In this document: positions 47,937-56,786 of the stretch, in pieces
How the letters are laid out: every line of letters begins with the position of its first letter
Numbering within the stretch: the stretch's first letter is position 1
Assembly: GCA_028290705.1 (NCBI GenBank)
Contig: JAQGJH010000003.1
Location: 1-61,940, forward strand
Direction: 5' to 3'
DNA: 61,940 bases
DNA from: Hyphomicrobiales bacterium
GTDB taxonomy: Bacteria; Pseudomonadota; Alphaproteobacteria; Rhizobiales; Beijerinckiaceae
The notes under the pieces: generated by a model
Told to the model about the DNA's origin: nothing
Seen by the model: the letters and a program-made list of their open reading frames with translations, nothing else
Databases searched by the model: none
Made by a program: the position numbers and the translations under genes

Positions 47937-48863
47937 TCAGCTCACTTTCCTGCCCCACCGCTCGGCGATCATGATGCCGCCGAGCGCCAGCACCAGCCCG
48001 AGCGCATGATAGGACGCGAAGGGCTCGCCGAGCAGCGTGACGGCCATGATGGCGCCTCCCACCGGCACGAGATTGTAGAACAGGCTGGCGCGTCCCGGGC
48101 CGATCAGTTCGACGCCCCGGATGAAGAACACCTGGGCGAGCAGCGACGGGAAAATCACCACATACATCAGCACGGCCCAGCCCTTTGGAGTCGGCCATTG
48201 CACGGCGTCGCGGGCGATTTCGATCAGCAGGAGCGGCGCCGAGGTGACGGTGGCGACGAGCGACATGGCGGTGAAGAACGCCATGGCGGAGACGGCCGGG
48301 CGATTGCGCAGCGCGACCGTATAGGCCGCATACAGCGAGGTCGCGAGCAGCATGGCGGCGTCGCCGATGTTGAGCTTGATGCCGCCGAGCGTCAGCACGT
48401 CGCCGTTCGTCGCCACGACGGCGATGCCCAGCATGGTCAGGCCGAGGCCGAAGGCGCGCACAAAGCCGATCGGCGTCTTGTAGAAGATGCGCGCGCCCGC
48501 GAAGACGAACACCGGCGCGACGCCCTGCAGGATGGCGAGATGAACGCCGGTCGTCGCATGGGCGGCGGCGAAATAGAGCGCCTGGTACATGGTGAAGCCG
48601 CAGAAGCCCATCAGCGTCACGGCGATCCAGTTGCGCTTGATCTCGGGCAGATCGCGCAGGAACTCGCGCCAGCACACGGCCAGCATGACCAGGCTGACGA
48701 TGCCCCAGCGGATGGTGACGAGCGCCATGGGCGACAATTCGCCGACCGCCAGGCGCGACGCCACGACGTTGCCGGACCAGAACAGGCAGGTCAGCAGCAA
48801 AAGCGGATAGGCGCGGCGATTGGCGCTGGTGTAGGCGAGGGTGGGTTCGGGCACGCAAATCAT
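47937..48863 (-). CDS. DMT-superfamily permease (EamA)
   Basis: The 308-residue protein has ten predicted helices as two EamA repeats, with LTCLFWSGNVVASRLAVGEL starting the first and LLATSLYAAYTVALRNRPAV the second, and ends with YHALGLVLALGGIMIAERWG. Such permeases export amino acids, purine metabolites or drugs; the cargo here is unknown. ATG at 48863 (MICVPEP) has a weak ribosome site; ATG at 48914 is an alternative. It is convergent with serA and divergent from the DUF4139 gene. Confidence 0.85.
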   Translation of the reverse strand: MICVPEPTLAYTSANRRAYPLLLLTCLFWSGNVVASRLAVGELSPMALVTIRWGIVSLVMLAVCWREFLRDLPEIKRNWIAVTLMGFCGFTMYQALYFAAAHATTGVHLAILQGVAPVFVFAGARIFYKTPIGFVRAFGLGLTMLGIAVVATNGDVLTLGGIKLNIGDAAMLLATSLYAAYTVALRNRPAVSAMAFFTAMSLVATVTSAPLLLIEIARDAVQWPTPKGWAVLMYVVIFPSLLAQVFFIRGVELIGPGRASLFYNLVPVGGAIMAVTLLGEPFASYHALGLVLALGGIMIAERWGRKVS

Positions 48864-49045
48864 CCATGGGCGGTCGCCCGCGTCCGAGGTGCAGCAATGC
48901 ACGTGCGATTGCAAGCCGGGCAGCGTCCTGAATGCTCCCGAGTACGGTCTCGCGGCAAGCTTGGCCTTGTTGTGGTACGGCTCGTGCCGTGAATTCGCCC
49001 CCGTTGCTGTTCAGCAAGGAGCGGTCTGTTGAAATGGAGGACATC

Positions 49046-50743
49046 ATGTCGCGTCTTCGCCTGTCCGTGATCGCCGTAGGGGCCTCGGCCACTGGTTTCG
49101 TGGCCGCGCCCGCGTGGGCCGCGACGGTCGAGGTTGCTTCGCGCATCGCGAGCGTGACTGTCTATCCGGATGCCGCCAGCGTGACGCGCATGACGGAGAT
49201 CGACCTGCCGGCCGGTGCGACCTCGCTGGTTTTCCGCGGATTGCCGATCGGGCTCGATCCGGCGTCGCTGCGGGTCGAGGGATCGGCGCAGGCGGGGTTG
49301 GCGATCGGGTCCGTCGAGGCGCGCAATGCGCCGACGAGCGGCAAGCCGGCCGACACCGGCATCGAGATCAAGCTGAAGCAATTGCGTTTCGAGCGCGAGG
49401 GCTGGCAGTCGACGCTCGACGCGCTGGAAGCCAAGAAGGCGATGATCCTGCGGTTCGGCCAGTCGGGCCCCGAAAAACTGTCGCCTGAATCGGCGCCGCT
49501 CGACATCGGGCGCTGGTCGTCGGCCTGGGATGCGGTGGGGCAGGGACTCGCAAAGGTGGGCGATGATCTGCGCGCCGCCCGGGGCAGCCTGCGCGATCTC
49601 GACGATCAGATCGCCGCCCTGGAGCAGGCGCGCCAGCGTCCCAATCCGCGTGGCGGCGCGGCGCGCGACGTGGTCGTCGAACTCGACGCGGCGGAGGCCA
49701 CCAAGGGCCGGCTGACGCTGACCTATCGCGTGCAGGGCGCGTCCTGGCGGCCGCTCTACGACGTGCGGCTGGACACCGGCAAGGCCGGAAGCAAGCCGAC
49801 GCTCGAACTGGTTCGCCGGGCCAGCGTCACGCAGCGGACGGGCGAGGACTGGAGCGGAGTCGATCTCGAACTGTCGACCGTCCGCACCATCCGGGGCACG
49901 CGCGCGCCGGACCTGCAGCCGTTGCAGATGATGTTCCCGGAACCGCCCGTGATCTATTCGCGCCCGCGCACCATGGCGGCCCCCGCGCCTGGGGCCGCGG
50001 ACCTGCAGCGCAGCGAGGCCATGAAGGCGGAAGCGCAGCCGGCGCCGGCGGCGCCGTTCGTGCCCGCTCAGGAAAACGAGGCCGTGGCCGTGTCGGGGGC
50101 CTATCAGGCGTCGTTCCGCGTGCCGGGCAAGATCGAGGTGCCGGCCGACGGCGCGGCCAAGACGTTCCGGATCGGTTCGAGGACGCTTTCGCCGGAGCTT
50201 TCGGTGCACGCGACGCCGGTGCTCGACGCGACGGCTTTCCTGTCGGCCCGCTTCACCCAGGAGGACGACGCGCCCTTGCTTCCCGGTCAGGTCTCGATCC
50301 AGCGTGACGGCATCTTCGTCGGCCAGGGGCGCATCGGTTTCGTCGCTCCCGGAGACAGCGCGGAACTCGGCTTCGGCGCGGACGACAAGGTCAAGGTGAC
50401 GCGCGTTCCGGTGCGCCGGAAGGAAAACGAGCCGACCTGGCTCGGATCGACGAAGGTCGAGACCCGCGAGTTCCGCACGACCGTGCGCAACCTGCACGAC
50501 TTTCCCGTCAAGGTCGCGATCTTCGACCGCGTGCCGATTTCGGAAAACAGCGCCATCGTGATCGAGACGCTGCCGGCCACCACCCCGCCGACCGGGAAGA
50601 CGGTGGACGACAAGCGTGGCGTGATGTCCTGGCGGCTCGATCTCGCGCCCGGCGAGGCCAGGGACATCCGGCTCGCCTACCGGATGAAATGGCCGGCGGA
50701 TCGGGACGTCGATTTCGTCGAGAACCCGGTCCGGCAGCGGTGA
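49046..50743 (+). CDS. DUF4139 (mucoidy-inhibitor MuiA-like) exported protein
   Basis: The 565-residue protein has a signal peptide (MSRLRLSVIAVGASATGFVA, cut near AWA), an N-terminal DUF4140-like domain (SVTVYPDAASVTRMTEIDLP), a coiled coil (about 105-210), and a C-terminal DUF4139 beta domain (YRVQGASWRPLYDVRLDTGK, NLHDFPVKVAIFDRVPISEN, SWRLDLAPGEARDIRLAYRM). The family is linked to mucoidy control in some bacteria but has no defined biochemical role. ATG at 49046 has GGAGG just upstream; ATG 49034 is also possible. It is upstream of purA with a terminator between. Confidence 0.85.
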   Translation: MSRLRLSVIAVGASATGFVAAPAWAATVEVASRIASVTVYPDAASVTRMTEIDLPAGATSLVFRGLPIGLDPASLRVEGSAQAGLAIGSVEARNAPTSGKPADTGIEIKLKQLRFEREGWQSTLDALEAKKAMILRFGQSGPEKLSPESAPLDIGRWSSAWDAVGQGLAKVGDDLRAARGSLRDLDDQIAALEQARQRPNPRGGAARDVVVELDAAEATKGRLTLTYRVQGASWRPLYDVRLDTGKAGSKPTLELVRRASVTQRTGEDWSGVDLELSTVRTIRGTRAPDLQPLQMMFPEPPVIYSRPRTMAAPAPGAADLQRSEAMKAEAQPAPAAPFVPAQENEAVAVSGAYQASFRVPGKIEVPADGAAKTFRIGSRTLSPELSVHATPVLDATAFLSARFTQEDDAPLLPGQVSIQRDGIFVGQGRIGFVAPGDSAELGFGADDKVKVTRVPVRRKENEPTWLGSTKVETREFRTTVRNLHDFPVKVAIFDRVPISENSAIVIETLPATTPPTGKTVDDKRGVMSWRLDLAPGEARDIRLAYRMKWPADRDVDFVENPVRQR

Positions 50744-50833
50744 TCCGGCTTCGGCTCGGCGCTTTCAGACCGGAATGGCTGTGGTTTGCCTTGCCTCCGG
50801 CTGCACGATTCGTTAATCCATAGCCGCAATGAG

Positions 50834-50857
50834 CCCCGGCCTTGTGCCGGGGTTTTT
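50834..50857 (+). terminator. Rho-independent hairpin between the DUF4139 gene and purA
   Basis: CCCCGGC (50834-50840), loop CTTGT, GCCGGGG then TTTTT. It lies 90 bp after the DUF4139 stop and 67 bp before purA, so it could end the upstream gene or serve as a leader attenuator if purA transcription starts before it. Confidence 0.8.
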
Positions 50858-50923
50858 CATGTGGCTGCCGCGCGGATGCGGCCCTGTCGGCGCCGTGAGC
50901 GCAATCGAAGAGCGAAAATCATC

Positions 50924-52219
50924 ATGGCGAATGTCGTTGTCGTCGGTGCCCAGTGGGGCGATGAGGGGAAGGGCAAGATCGTCGACTGGCTGTCGATCGA
51001 AGCCGATGTGGTGGTGCGATTCCAGGGCGGTCACAACGCCGGTCATACGCTCGTCATCGATGGCAAGGTCTACAAGCTTTCGCTGCTGCCTTCGGGAATC
51101 GTGCGCGAAGGCAAGGTCTCGGTCATCGGCAATGGCGTGGTGGTCGATCCGCATCATCTCGTGAAGGAGATCGCCCAGTTGCAGGCGCAGGGCGTCGCGG
51201 TCAGCCCCGAGAATTTGAAGCTCGCGGAAAACGCGCCGCTGATTCTCTCGCTGCATCGCGAACTCGACGCACATCGCGAATCCGCCTCGACGTCGGGCAC
51301 GAAAATCGGCACGACGATGCGGGGCATCGGGCCGGCCTATGAAGACAAGGTCGGGCGTCGGTCGGTGCGCGTGATGGATCTGGCCGAGCCCGACACGCTC
51401 GACGACAAGATCGGCCGTCTGCTGGCGCATCACAATCCGCTGCGCCGCGGCCTCGGCCTTCCGGAGATCGATCCCAAAGCCATTCGCCAGGAACTTCTTT
51501 CGATCGCTCCGCAGGTTCTCCCCTATATGGCGGCCACCTGGGAATTGCTCGACACAATGCGTCGGCAAGGTCGGCGGATCTTGTTCGAGGGTGCGCAAGG
51601 TGCGCTTCTCGACGTGGACCACGGCACCTATCCGTTCGTCACCTCGTCCAACACGACGGCGGCCAATGCCGCGACGGGGTCTGGCGTCGGGCCGCGCGCG
51701 ATCGGCTACGTGCTCGGCATCGCCAAGGCTTACACGACGCGCGTCGGCGGCGGGCCATTCCCGACGGAACTCACCGACGAGATCGGCCAGACCATCGGCG
51801 AGCGCGGTCATGAATTCGGCACCGTCACGGGGCGGGCGCGGCGCTGCGGCTGGTTCGACGCCGTGCTGGTGCGACAGACCGTCAAGACGTCGGGCATCGA
51901 CGGCATCGCGCTGACGAAGCTCGATATTCTGGACGGTTTCAAGGAGATCAAGGTCTGCACGCGCTATCTTCTCGACGGCGAGGAGATCGATCGCCTGCCT
52001 GCGAGCCAGGCCGCCCAAGCGCGCGTCGTCCCCGTTTACGAGACGATCGAAGGCTGGGACGGCACGACGCAGGGCGCGCGTTCATGGGCGGATCTTCCCG
52101 CGCAGGCCATCAAATACGTGCGTCGCATCGAGGAATTGATCGGTGCGCCCGTGGCCTTGCTTTCCACCAGTCCCGAGCGTGATGATACGATCCTCGTGCA
52201 CAATCCCTTCCAGGATTGA
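50924..52219 (+). CDS. purA: Adenylosuccinate synthetase
   Basis: The 431-residue enzyme makes adenylosuccinate from IMP, aspartate and GTP. It starts [20 protein letters not shown] (P-loop), with [30 protein letters not shown] and the aspartate loop [15 protein letters not shown]. Length is normal (about 430). It precedes a proline-rich membrane-protein gene by 77 bp; this neighbour pair is seen in several Hyphomicrobiales. Confidence 0.97.
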   Translation: MANVVVVGAQWGDEGKGKIVDWLSIEADVVVRFQGGHNAGHTLVIDGKVYKLSLLPSGIVREGKVSVIGNGVVVDPHHLVKEIAQLQAQGVAVSPENLKLAENAPLILSLHRELDAHRESASTSGTKIGTTMRGIGPAYEDKVGRRSVRVMDLAEPDTLDDKIGRLLAHHNPLRRGLGLPEIDPKAIRQELLSIAPQVLPYMAATWELLDTMRRQGRRILFEGAQGALLDVDHGTYPFVTSSNTTAANAATGSGVGPRAIGYVLGIAKAYTTRVGGGPFPTELTDEIGQTIGERGHEFGTVTGRARRCGWFDAVLVRQTVKTSGIDGIALTKLDILDGFKEIKVCTRYLLDGEEIDRLPASQAAQARVVPVYETIEGWDGTTQGARSWADLPAQAIKYVRRIEELIGAPVALLSTSPERDDTILVHNPFQD

Positions 52220-52296
52220 GTCGCGATTTCGTTGCCTGTCGCGACGTGCGGCGCCGCCGAATTGACGTGAGGAACGAGGAGTGATCAGAACGCGCA

Positions 52297-54084
52297 ATGG
52301 CTGAATATTATCCGCTGCTCGTCCGGGCCGTTTCCGGCCTCGCTGATTCGACGCCCGACTCACGCCGCGCGATCTACGAACGCGCGCGCTCGGCGCTGCT
52401 TGGCCAATTGCGCGCCGTTCAGCCTCCCGTTCCCGAAAACGACATCGAGCGCGAAAGCCGCGCGCTGGACGACGCCATCTCGCGCATCGAAGACGAGATC
52501 GCGGCGCGCAAGCCGGCCGAGAGCAAGCCCGCGCCGCCGCGGCCCGGCGAAGGCAAGGCGTCCGAAGCGCGCGCCCCCGACAGCAGGCCCGAGGCCAGGC
52601 CGCCGGAGTCGCGCCCCCCCGCCCGCACCGTCGAACCGCTGGCCCGCCGGTCCGAGCCGACGCGGACACCCGCCGCGCCTGTCCGGCCCGCCATGCCGCC
52701 GCGTCCGGCCTTTCCGCAGCGGCCCGGCATGCCTTCCACCGAGCGCCCGGGCGTCAATGGTCTGGAGGCGGCGCGTTCGCGCACGCAACTCTCGCCACGG
52801 CCATGGCCTGCCGGCGAGGAAAAGCCTGGCGCCTTCGGAGCTCCGCCGCAGCCCGACGCCCCTCGCGCCGTCGACGTCACGCCCCCCAAGCCGCCATCTC
52901 CCGAACCTCTGGCGGATCCCGTCGACACGACCGAGTTCGTCCAGGCGCCGCCGCGCGAGCGCGCCCCCGAGCCCGGCTACGAACCCGCACGTCTCGATTC
53001 GCCGCTCGGCTCCTTCGACGTCGATCGGGAAGATGCCAAAGGGCTCGACAAGGGGCTCGACAAGGGGCTTGGAGCCGATCTCCGCGCCGAGCGCCGTTCG
53101 GGCGAAGCTCGGCCCGTGAACGTGACGCTTCGCAAATTCGGCCCGCGCGCCGAGGCATCGGCGGCTGCCGATGCGGCCTCCCCGGATGGACCGGACGAAC
53201 CGACGTTGCCGCGCGGCGCCGTGCGCCCGGCCGCGCCGCAACGACGCGAAGAAAAGCAGCGCAATTTCCGGCCAGTGTTGATCGGTCTGCCGATCGCCCT
53301 GGTGGTCGGCGCCATCGCGGTGTTCGGCTATGTGCGCCGCGACAACCCGGACGAACTGGCGCGGATGAAGCCCGCTGCCTCGGAAGCGCCGGCAGAAACC
53401 AATTCGAACAAGATCGTCGAGCGGATCGGCGGCGGTCAATCGCCGCGCCCTGCGGCCCCCGCGCAGCCAGCGCAGCCGCAAGCGCAGTCGGCGCAGACGC
53501 CAGCCCAGAATGCGCCCACGCCGAGTTCGCCGCCGATCTCCGTGGCGCAGCGCGCCGCTCTGCTGGTGGACGCGCCGGACGAACCGCAAAAAGTCCGCAC
53601 CTACGTGGGCAATGTCGTCTGGCGTCTCGACAACGTCAGCCGTGGCCCCGGCCAACCCCTGACCATCGGGGTGCGGGCCGAGGTCGATCTGCCTGAGGCG
53701 CGGATGCGCGCCATCATGCTGATCCAGAAGAACACCGACGACACGCTGCCGGCGTCGCATACGATCGAGGTGCGGTTCGTGCCGGCCGAGGGCGGTCCCG
53801 TCCCGGGCGTGGCGCAGATTTCCACGCCGCAGATGCGCAAGGAAGATACGCCGGCGGGCGATCCGCTGACCGGCGTTCCGGCCCCGATCATGCAGAACTT
53901 CTTCCTGGTGGGACTGACGCGCGGCGACAGTTCGGTCGCGCGCAACATCGACCTGATGCGCACCCGCGCCTGGTTCGACATTCCCATGCTCCTGTCGGAT
54001 CAGCGCATAGCCAAGATCACCTTCGAGAAGGGCAATTCGGGCGAACGCGTCCTCAACGAGGCCATGGAAGCCTGGCAGCGATAG
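52297..54084 (+). CDS. Proline-rich single-pass membrane protein linked to purA
   Basis: The 595-residue protein has a conserved N-terminal module (MAEYYPLLVRAVSGL, then RRAIYERARSALLGQLRAVQ), a long Pro/Arg/Ala-rich disordered region (about 70-320), one transmembrane helix (about 326-346, VLIGLPIALVVGAIAVFGYV), a second Ala/Pro/Gln linker, and a folded C-terminal domain (about 420-595, KVRTYVGNVVWRLDNV through AKITFEKGNSGERVLNEAME). The topology suggests a cytoplasmic N-terminus and a periplasmic C-terminus. An in-frame micro-repeat KGLDKGLDKGL is near 249-260. I know it only as a conserved Hyphomicrobiales protein of unknown function. Confidence 0.7.
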   Translation: MAEYYPLLVRAVSGLADSTPDSRRAIYERARSALLGQLRAVQPPVPENDIERESRALDDAISRIEDEIAARKPAESKPAPPRPGEGKASEARAPDSRPEARPPESRPPARTVEPLARRSEPTRTPAAPVRPAMPPRPAFPQRPGMPSTERPGVNGLEAARSRTQLSPRPWPAGEEKPGAFGAPPQPDAPRAVDVTPPKPPSPEPLADPVDTTEFVQAPPRERAPEPGYEPARLDSPLGSFDVDREDAKGLDKGLDKGLGADLRAERRSGEARPVNVTLRKFGPRAEASAAADAASPDGPDEPTLPRGAVRPAAPQRREEKQRNFRPVLIGLPIALVVGAIAVFGYVRRDNPDELARMKPAASEAPAETNSNKIVERIGGGQSPRPAAPAQPAQPQAQSAQTPAQNAPTPSSPPISVAQRAALLVDAPDEPQKVRTYVGNVVWRLDNVSRGPGQPLTIGVRAEVDLPEARMRAIMLIQKNTDDTLPASHTIEVRFVPAEGGPVPGVAQISTPQMRKEDTPAGDPLTGVPAPIMQNFFLVGLTRGDSSVARNIDLMRTRAWFDIPMLLSDQRIAKITFEKGNSGERVLNEAMEAWQR

Positions 54085-54120
54085 GTCTCAGACCGGAGCT
54101 CGCTGCGGGCTCGAGTCCTG

Positions 54121-54151
54121 ATAAAAAAAGAGCGGCCCGGAGGCCGCTCTT
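54121..54151 (-). terminator. Rho-independent terminator after rpoH
   Basis: AAGAGCGGCC (54128-54137), loop CGGA, GGCCGCTCTT (54142-54151). On the minus strand it is followed by TTTTTAT, so it ends rpoH transcripts; on the plus strand it may also end the proline-rich gene. Confidence 0.9.
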
Positions 54152-54170
54152 CGTATTCCATGACGATCGC

Positions 54171-55082
54171 TCAGGCCGCCGGCTGTGCGCCGATCCGCGG
54201 CTGCGGGGGCGGCAGGGATTCGAGGTTGGCGACGCCCGCCTTGACGGCGGCCTGCACCTTTTCGAAAGCCCGAACCTCGATCTGGCGCACGCGCTCGCGG
54301 GAGATGTTGAACTCCTCCGACAATTGCTCGAGCGTGATCGGGTCTTCCGCCAGACGGCGCGCCTCGAAGATGCGCCGTTCGCGGTCGTTCAGCACGCCGA
54401 GAGCCGAGCGCAAGGCGCCCAGCCGGTTGTCGGCTTCTTCGCGCTCGGCCAGCAGGGCCTCCTGAGTGGAGCTTTCATCCACCAGCCAATCCTGCCACTC
54501 GCCTTCGCCCTCCTGCCGGAGGGGCGCGTTCAGCGAGGCGTCGCCGCTCATGCGGCGGTTCATGTCGACCACGTCCTGCTCGGTGACGCCGAGCCGGGTG
54601 GCGATGGTCTTGACCTGCTCGGGACGCAGATCGCCTTCCTCCAGCGCCGAGATCTGACTCTTGGCCTTGCGAAGGTTGAAGAACAGCTTCTTCTGGTTGG
54701 CGGTCGTGCCCATCTTCACCAGCGACCAGGAACGCAGGATATATTCCTGGATCGAGGCGCGGATCCACCACATGGCATAAGTGGCGAGACGGAAGCCTTT
54801 TTCGGGCTCAAACCGCTTCACCGCCTGCATGAGGCCGACGTTTCCCTCGGAGATGACCTCGCCGATCGGCAGACCATAGCCGCGATAACCCATGGCGATC
54901 TTGGCGACGAGTCGCAGATGCGACGTCACCAGCCGGTGGGCCGCGTCGCGGTCCCCTTGCTCGCGCCAGTTTTTAGCAAGCATGTACTCCTCTTGCGGCT
55001 CCAACATGGGAAACCGCCGGATTTCGGCGAGGTAGCGGGTGAGACCGCTCTCGGCAGAAATCATCGGAAGCGCAGCAGCCAT
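54171..55082 (-). CDS. rpoH: RNA polymerase heat-shock sigma factor RpoH (sigma-32)
   Basis: The 303-residue sigma factor has region 2 (LVTSHLRLVAKIAMGYRGYG, FRLATYAMWWIRASIQEYIL) and region 4 (RERRIFEARRL, LEQLSEEFNISRERVRQIEV). The RpoH box QKKLFFNLR at 130-138 identifies it as sigma-32 rather than the housekeeping factor. It directs heat-shock genes. ATG at 55082 has AGGAGGA upstream. It is downstream of rluD on the same strand, a conserved neighbour, and has its own sigma-32-type promoter, implying autoregulation. Confidence 0.97.
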   Translation of the reverse strand: MAAALPMISAESGLTRYLAEIRRFPMLEPQEEYMLAKNWREQGDRDAAHRLVTSHLRLVAKIAMGYRGYGLPIGEVISEGNVGLMQAVKRFEPEKGFRLATYAMWWIRASIQEYILRSWSLVKMGTTANQKKLFFNLRKAKSQISALEEGDLRPEQVKTIATRLGVTEQDVVDMNRRMSGDASLNAPLRQEGEGEWQDWLVDESSTQEALLAEREEADNRLGALRSALGVLNDRERRIFEARRLAEDPITLEQLSEEFNISRERVRQIEVRAFEKVQAAVKAGVANLESLPPPQPRIGAQPAA

Positions 55083-55216
55083 CAGTTCCTCCTGTTCGGG
55101 CCCCCGGTATGGCGGGCCCGCGTCCGAAGCCGACACAAGGTCGCACTCGGCTCGGTGCATATATAGGCTCGCCCCATCACGGCAGAAAGAGGGCGCGGGC
55201 CAAAGCACGAGGGCTG

Positions 55217-55247
55217 TAGAGATAGGCGAGCGCAACTGTGTTTCAAG
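55217..55247 (-). promoter_or_regulatory. Predicted sigma-32 promoter of rpoH
   Basis: On the minus strand CTTG (55247-55244), 17 bp, CCTATCTCTA (55226-55217) fits CTTG-N17/18-CYTATNTNNG at all but the last position. It is 135 bp upstream of the rpoH start and would give self-induced expression on heat shock. Confidence 0.65.
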
Positions 55248-55357
55248 GGGCGGTCACGCGGCGGGTGTATTCATTTGGCTGGGGCGTGCTGATTCAAGTA
55301 TTTAGGATGCCATGTAGACCGTAGTCCGTCGATCCGCAGTATTCGCGTGTTTTGCTG

Positions 55358-55492
55358 GACGTCCTCCCTCCCCCTTGTGGGGGTTGCTCGGGTGGGGGGC
55401 GCGCCCATCTCGCCGACTGTCTGGTGGCGCTGGACTTACGATGTTTTGTGCGACCCCCACCCCTGGCCCCTCCCCACAAGGGGGAGGGGGAC
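55358..55492. repeat. Long imperfect inverted repeat, REP-like intergenic element
   Basis: The outer arms (GTCCTCCCTCCCCCTTGTGG at 55361-55380 and, inverted, CCACAAGGGGGAGGGGGAC at 55473-55491) and G-rich inner arms fold into a large imperfect hairpin with an apex of about 30 bp near 55410-55440. CTCCCCACAAGGGGGAG-type palindromes are frequent dispersed intergenic repeats in Hyphomicrobiales. The rest of the 504-bp gap between rpoH and rluD holds the rpoH promoter and an AT-richer stretch (55498-55586) with no gene. Confidence 0.65.
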
Positions 55493-55586
55493 GCGCACGA
55501 AATATTCTTCTTCTTGAGAGGGAATACTCGCCAGAATCGAACGTCCTCGCTCCAATACTTGATTGTTCTTGTTCTCGTCGGCCGGA

Positions 55587-56708
55587 TTAAATTTTCGTCA
55601 TCTTGGGAGCGCGCAGGATTTCGGCCAGACTAGCGAGATCCGCCGGCAGGTTGCTCTCGAACATCAGTTCCTCGCCGGTCACCGGATGGGTGAAGCCGAG
55701 CTTTCCGGCGTGGAGCGCCTGGCGGTGGAGGCTCTCGAGCGCCGCGCGCGCGGCCTCGGTCAGATGATTCGCCTTGGTCTTGAAGCCGGTGCCGTAGACC
55801 GGATCGCCCAGCAGCGGATGGCCGATATGGGCCATGTGGACGCGGATCTGATGCGTGCGGCCGGTCTCGAGACGGCAGGCGATCAGGCTGACGGGGGCCG
55901 TGCCCGAAACGAAGCCCTCCTGAATGCGCCAATGCGTGATGGCTTCGCGCCCCTGATCGTGGCGCACCACGGCCATTTTTTCCCGCTGGTGCTGGTGCCG
56001 GCCGATCGGTGCGTCGATCGTGCCGCCCGCCCGGTCCGGGCGGCCCCACACGAAAGCCAGATATTCGCGGGTGAGCGAGAGGGTGCGGCCATGGTCGGCA
56101 AAGAGCATGGACAGGCCCTGATGCGCCGCGTCGGTCTTGGCGACCACGAGAAGGCCCGATGTGTCCTTGTCGAGACGATGCACGATGCCCGGGCGGCGCA
56201 CGCCGCCGATGCCCGAGAGGCTGTCGCCGCAATGGGCGATGAGCGCGTTGACCAGCGTGCCGGTCTCGTGCCCGCTGGCCGGATGGACGACGAGGCCCGC
56301 CGGCTTGTCGATCACCAGCAGGTGCTCGTCCTCGAACACGATGGAGAGCGGGATGGCTTCGCCGAGCGGTTCTGGGTCGCTGGCGGCGGGAACGTCCAGC
56401 GAGACGCTCTGGCCCTCGCGCAGCTTGGCGCCGGGATCGGATGCCTGGCGGCCGTCGATGGACACGAGGCCGTCCTCGATCAGCGCACGGATGCGGGTGC
56501 GCGACAGGGCCAGTCCCTCGGCCTCGGCGCGCTGCGCCAGGGCGCGGTCGAGCCGCTGCCCGGTTTCCTCCGCGGTGATCTCGTAGACGATCCGCCCCTC
56601 CTCGGGAGTGGCGAGCGGAGGCCCGGCGTGTTTCACCCGTTCGGGCTTCTCGCGCTCGGCCTCGCGGGCGAGACCAGCCTGGTGGCGACGTTTGGCATGT
56701 TGGTTCAT
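55587..56708 (-). CDS. rluD: 23S rRNA pseudouridine synthase RluD
   Basis: The 373-residue enzyme has an N-terminal S4 RNA-binding domain (QRLDRALAQRAEAEGLALSR through DGRQASDPGAKLREGQ) and the RluA-type catalytic domain with HRLDKDTSGLLVVAK, whose Asp is catalytic, and GRTHQIRVHMAHIGHPLLGD. It modifies helix 69 of 23S rRNA. A basic N-terminal tail (MNQHAKRRHQAGLAREAERE) extends it by about 40 residues beyond E. coli RluD. ATG 56708 was preferred to 56729. It is upstream of rpoH, as in many alphaproteobacteria. Confidence 0.93.
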   Translation of the reverse strand: MNQHAKRRHQAGLAREAEREKPERVKHAGPPLATPEEGRIVYEITAEETGQRLDRALAQRAEAEGLALSRTRIRALIEDGLVSIDGRQASDPGAKLREGQSVSLDVPAASDPEPLGEAIPLSIVFEDEHLLVIDKPAGLVVHPASGHETGTLVNALIAHCGDSLSGIGGVRRPGIVHRLDKDTSGLLVVAKTDAAHQGLSMLFADHGRTLSLTREYLAFVWGRPDRAGGTIDAPIGRHQHQREKMAVVRHDQGREAITHWRIQEGFVSGTAPVSLIACRLETGRTHQIRVHMAHIGHPLLGDPVYGTGFKTKANHLTEAARAALESLHRQALHAGKLGFTHPVTGEELMFESNLPADLASLAEILRAPKMTKI

Positions 56709-56786
56709 GGAAGGGGCATAGCACGGCACGCCGATCCGATCTAAAGGTCCAGCACTCTTTTTTTGGCCTGCCGACCCGGATCCGCC

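Noticed and set aside
52297-53160. KGLDKGLDKGL and Pro/Arg-rich tracts as a functional repeat array
   Set aside because: They are short low-complexity repeats inside a disordered linker and do not form a regular array.
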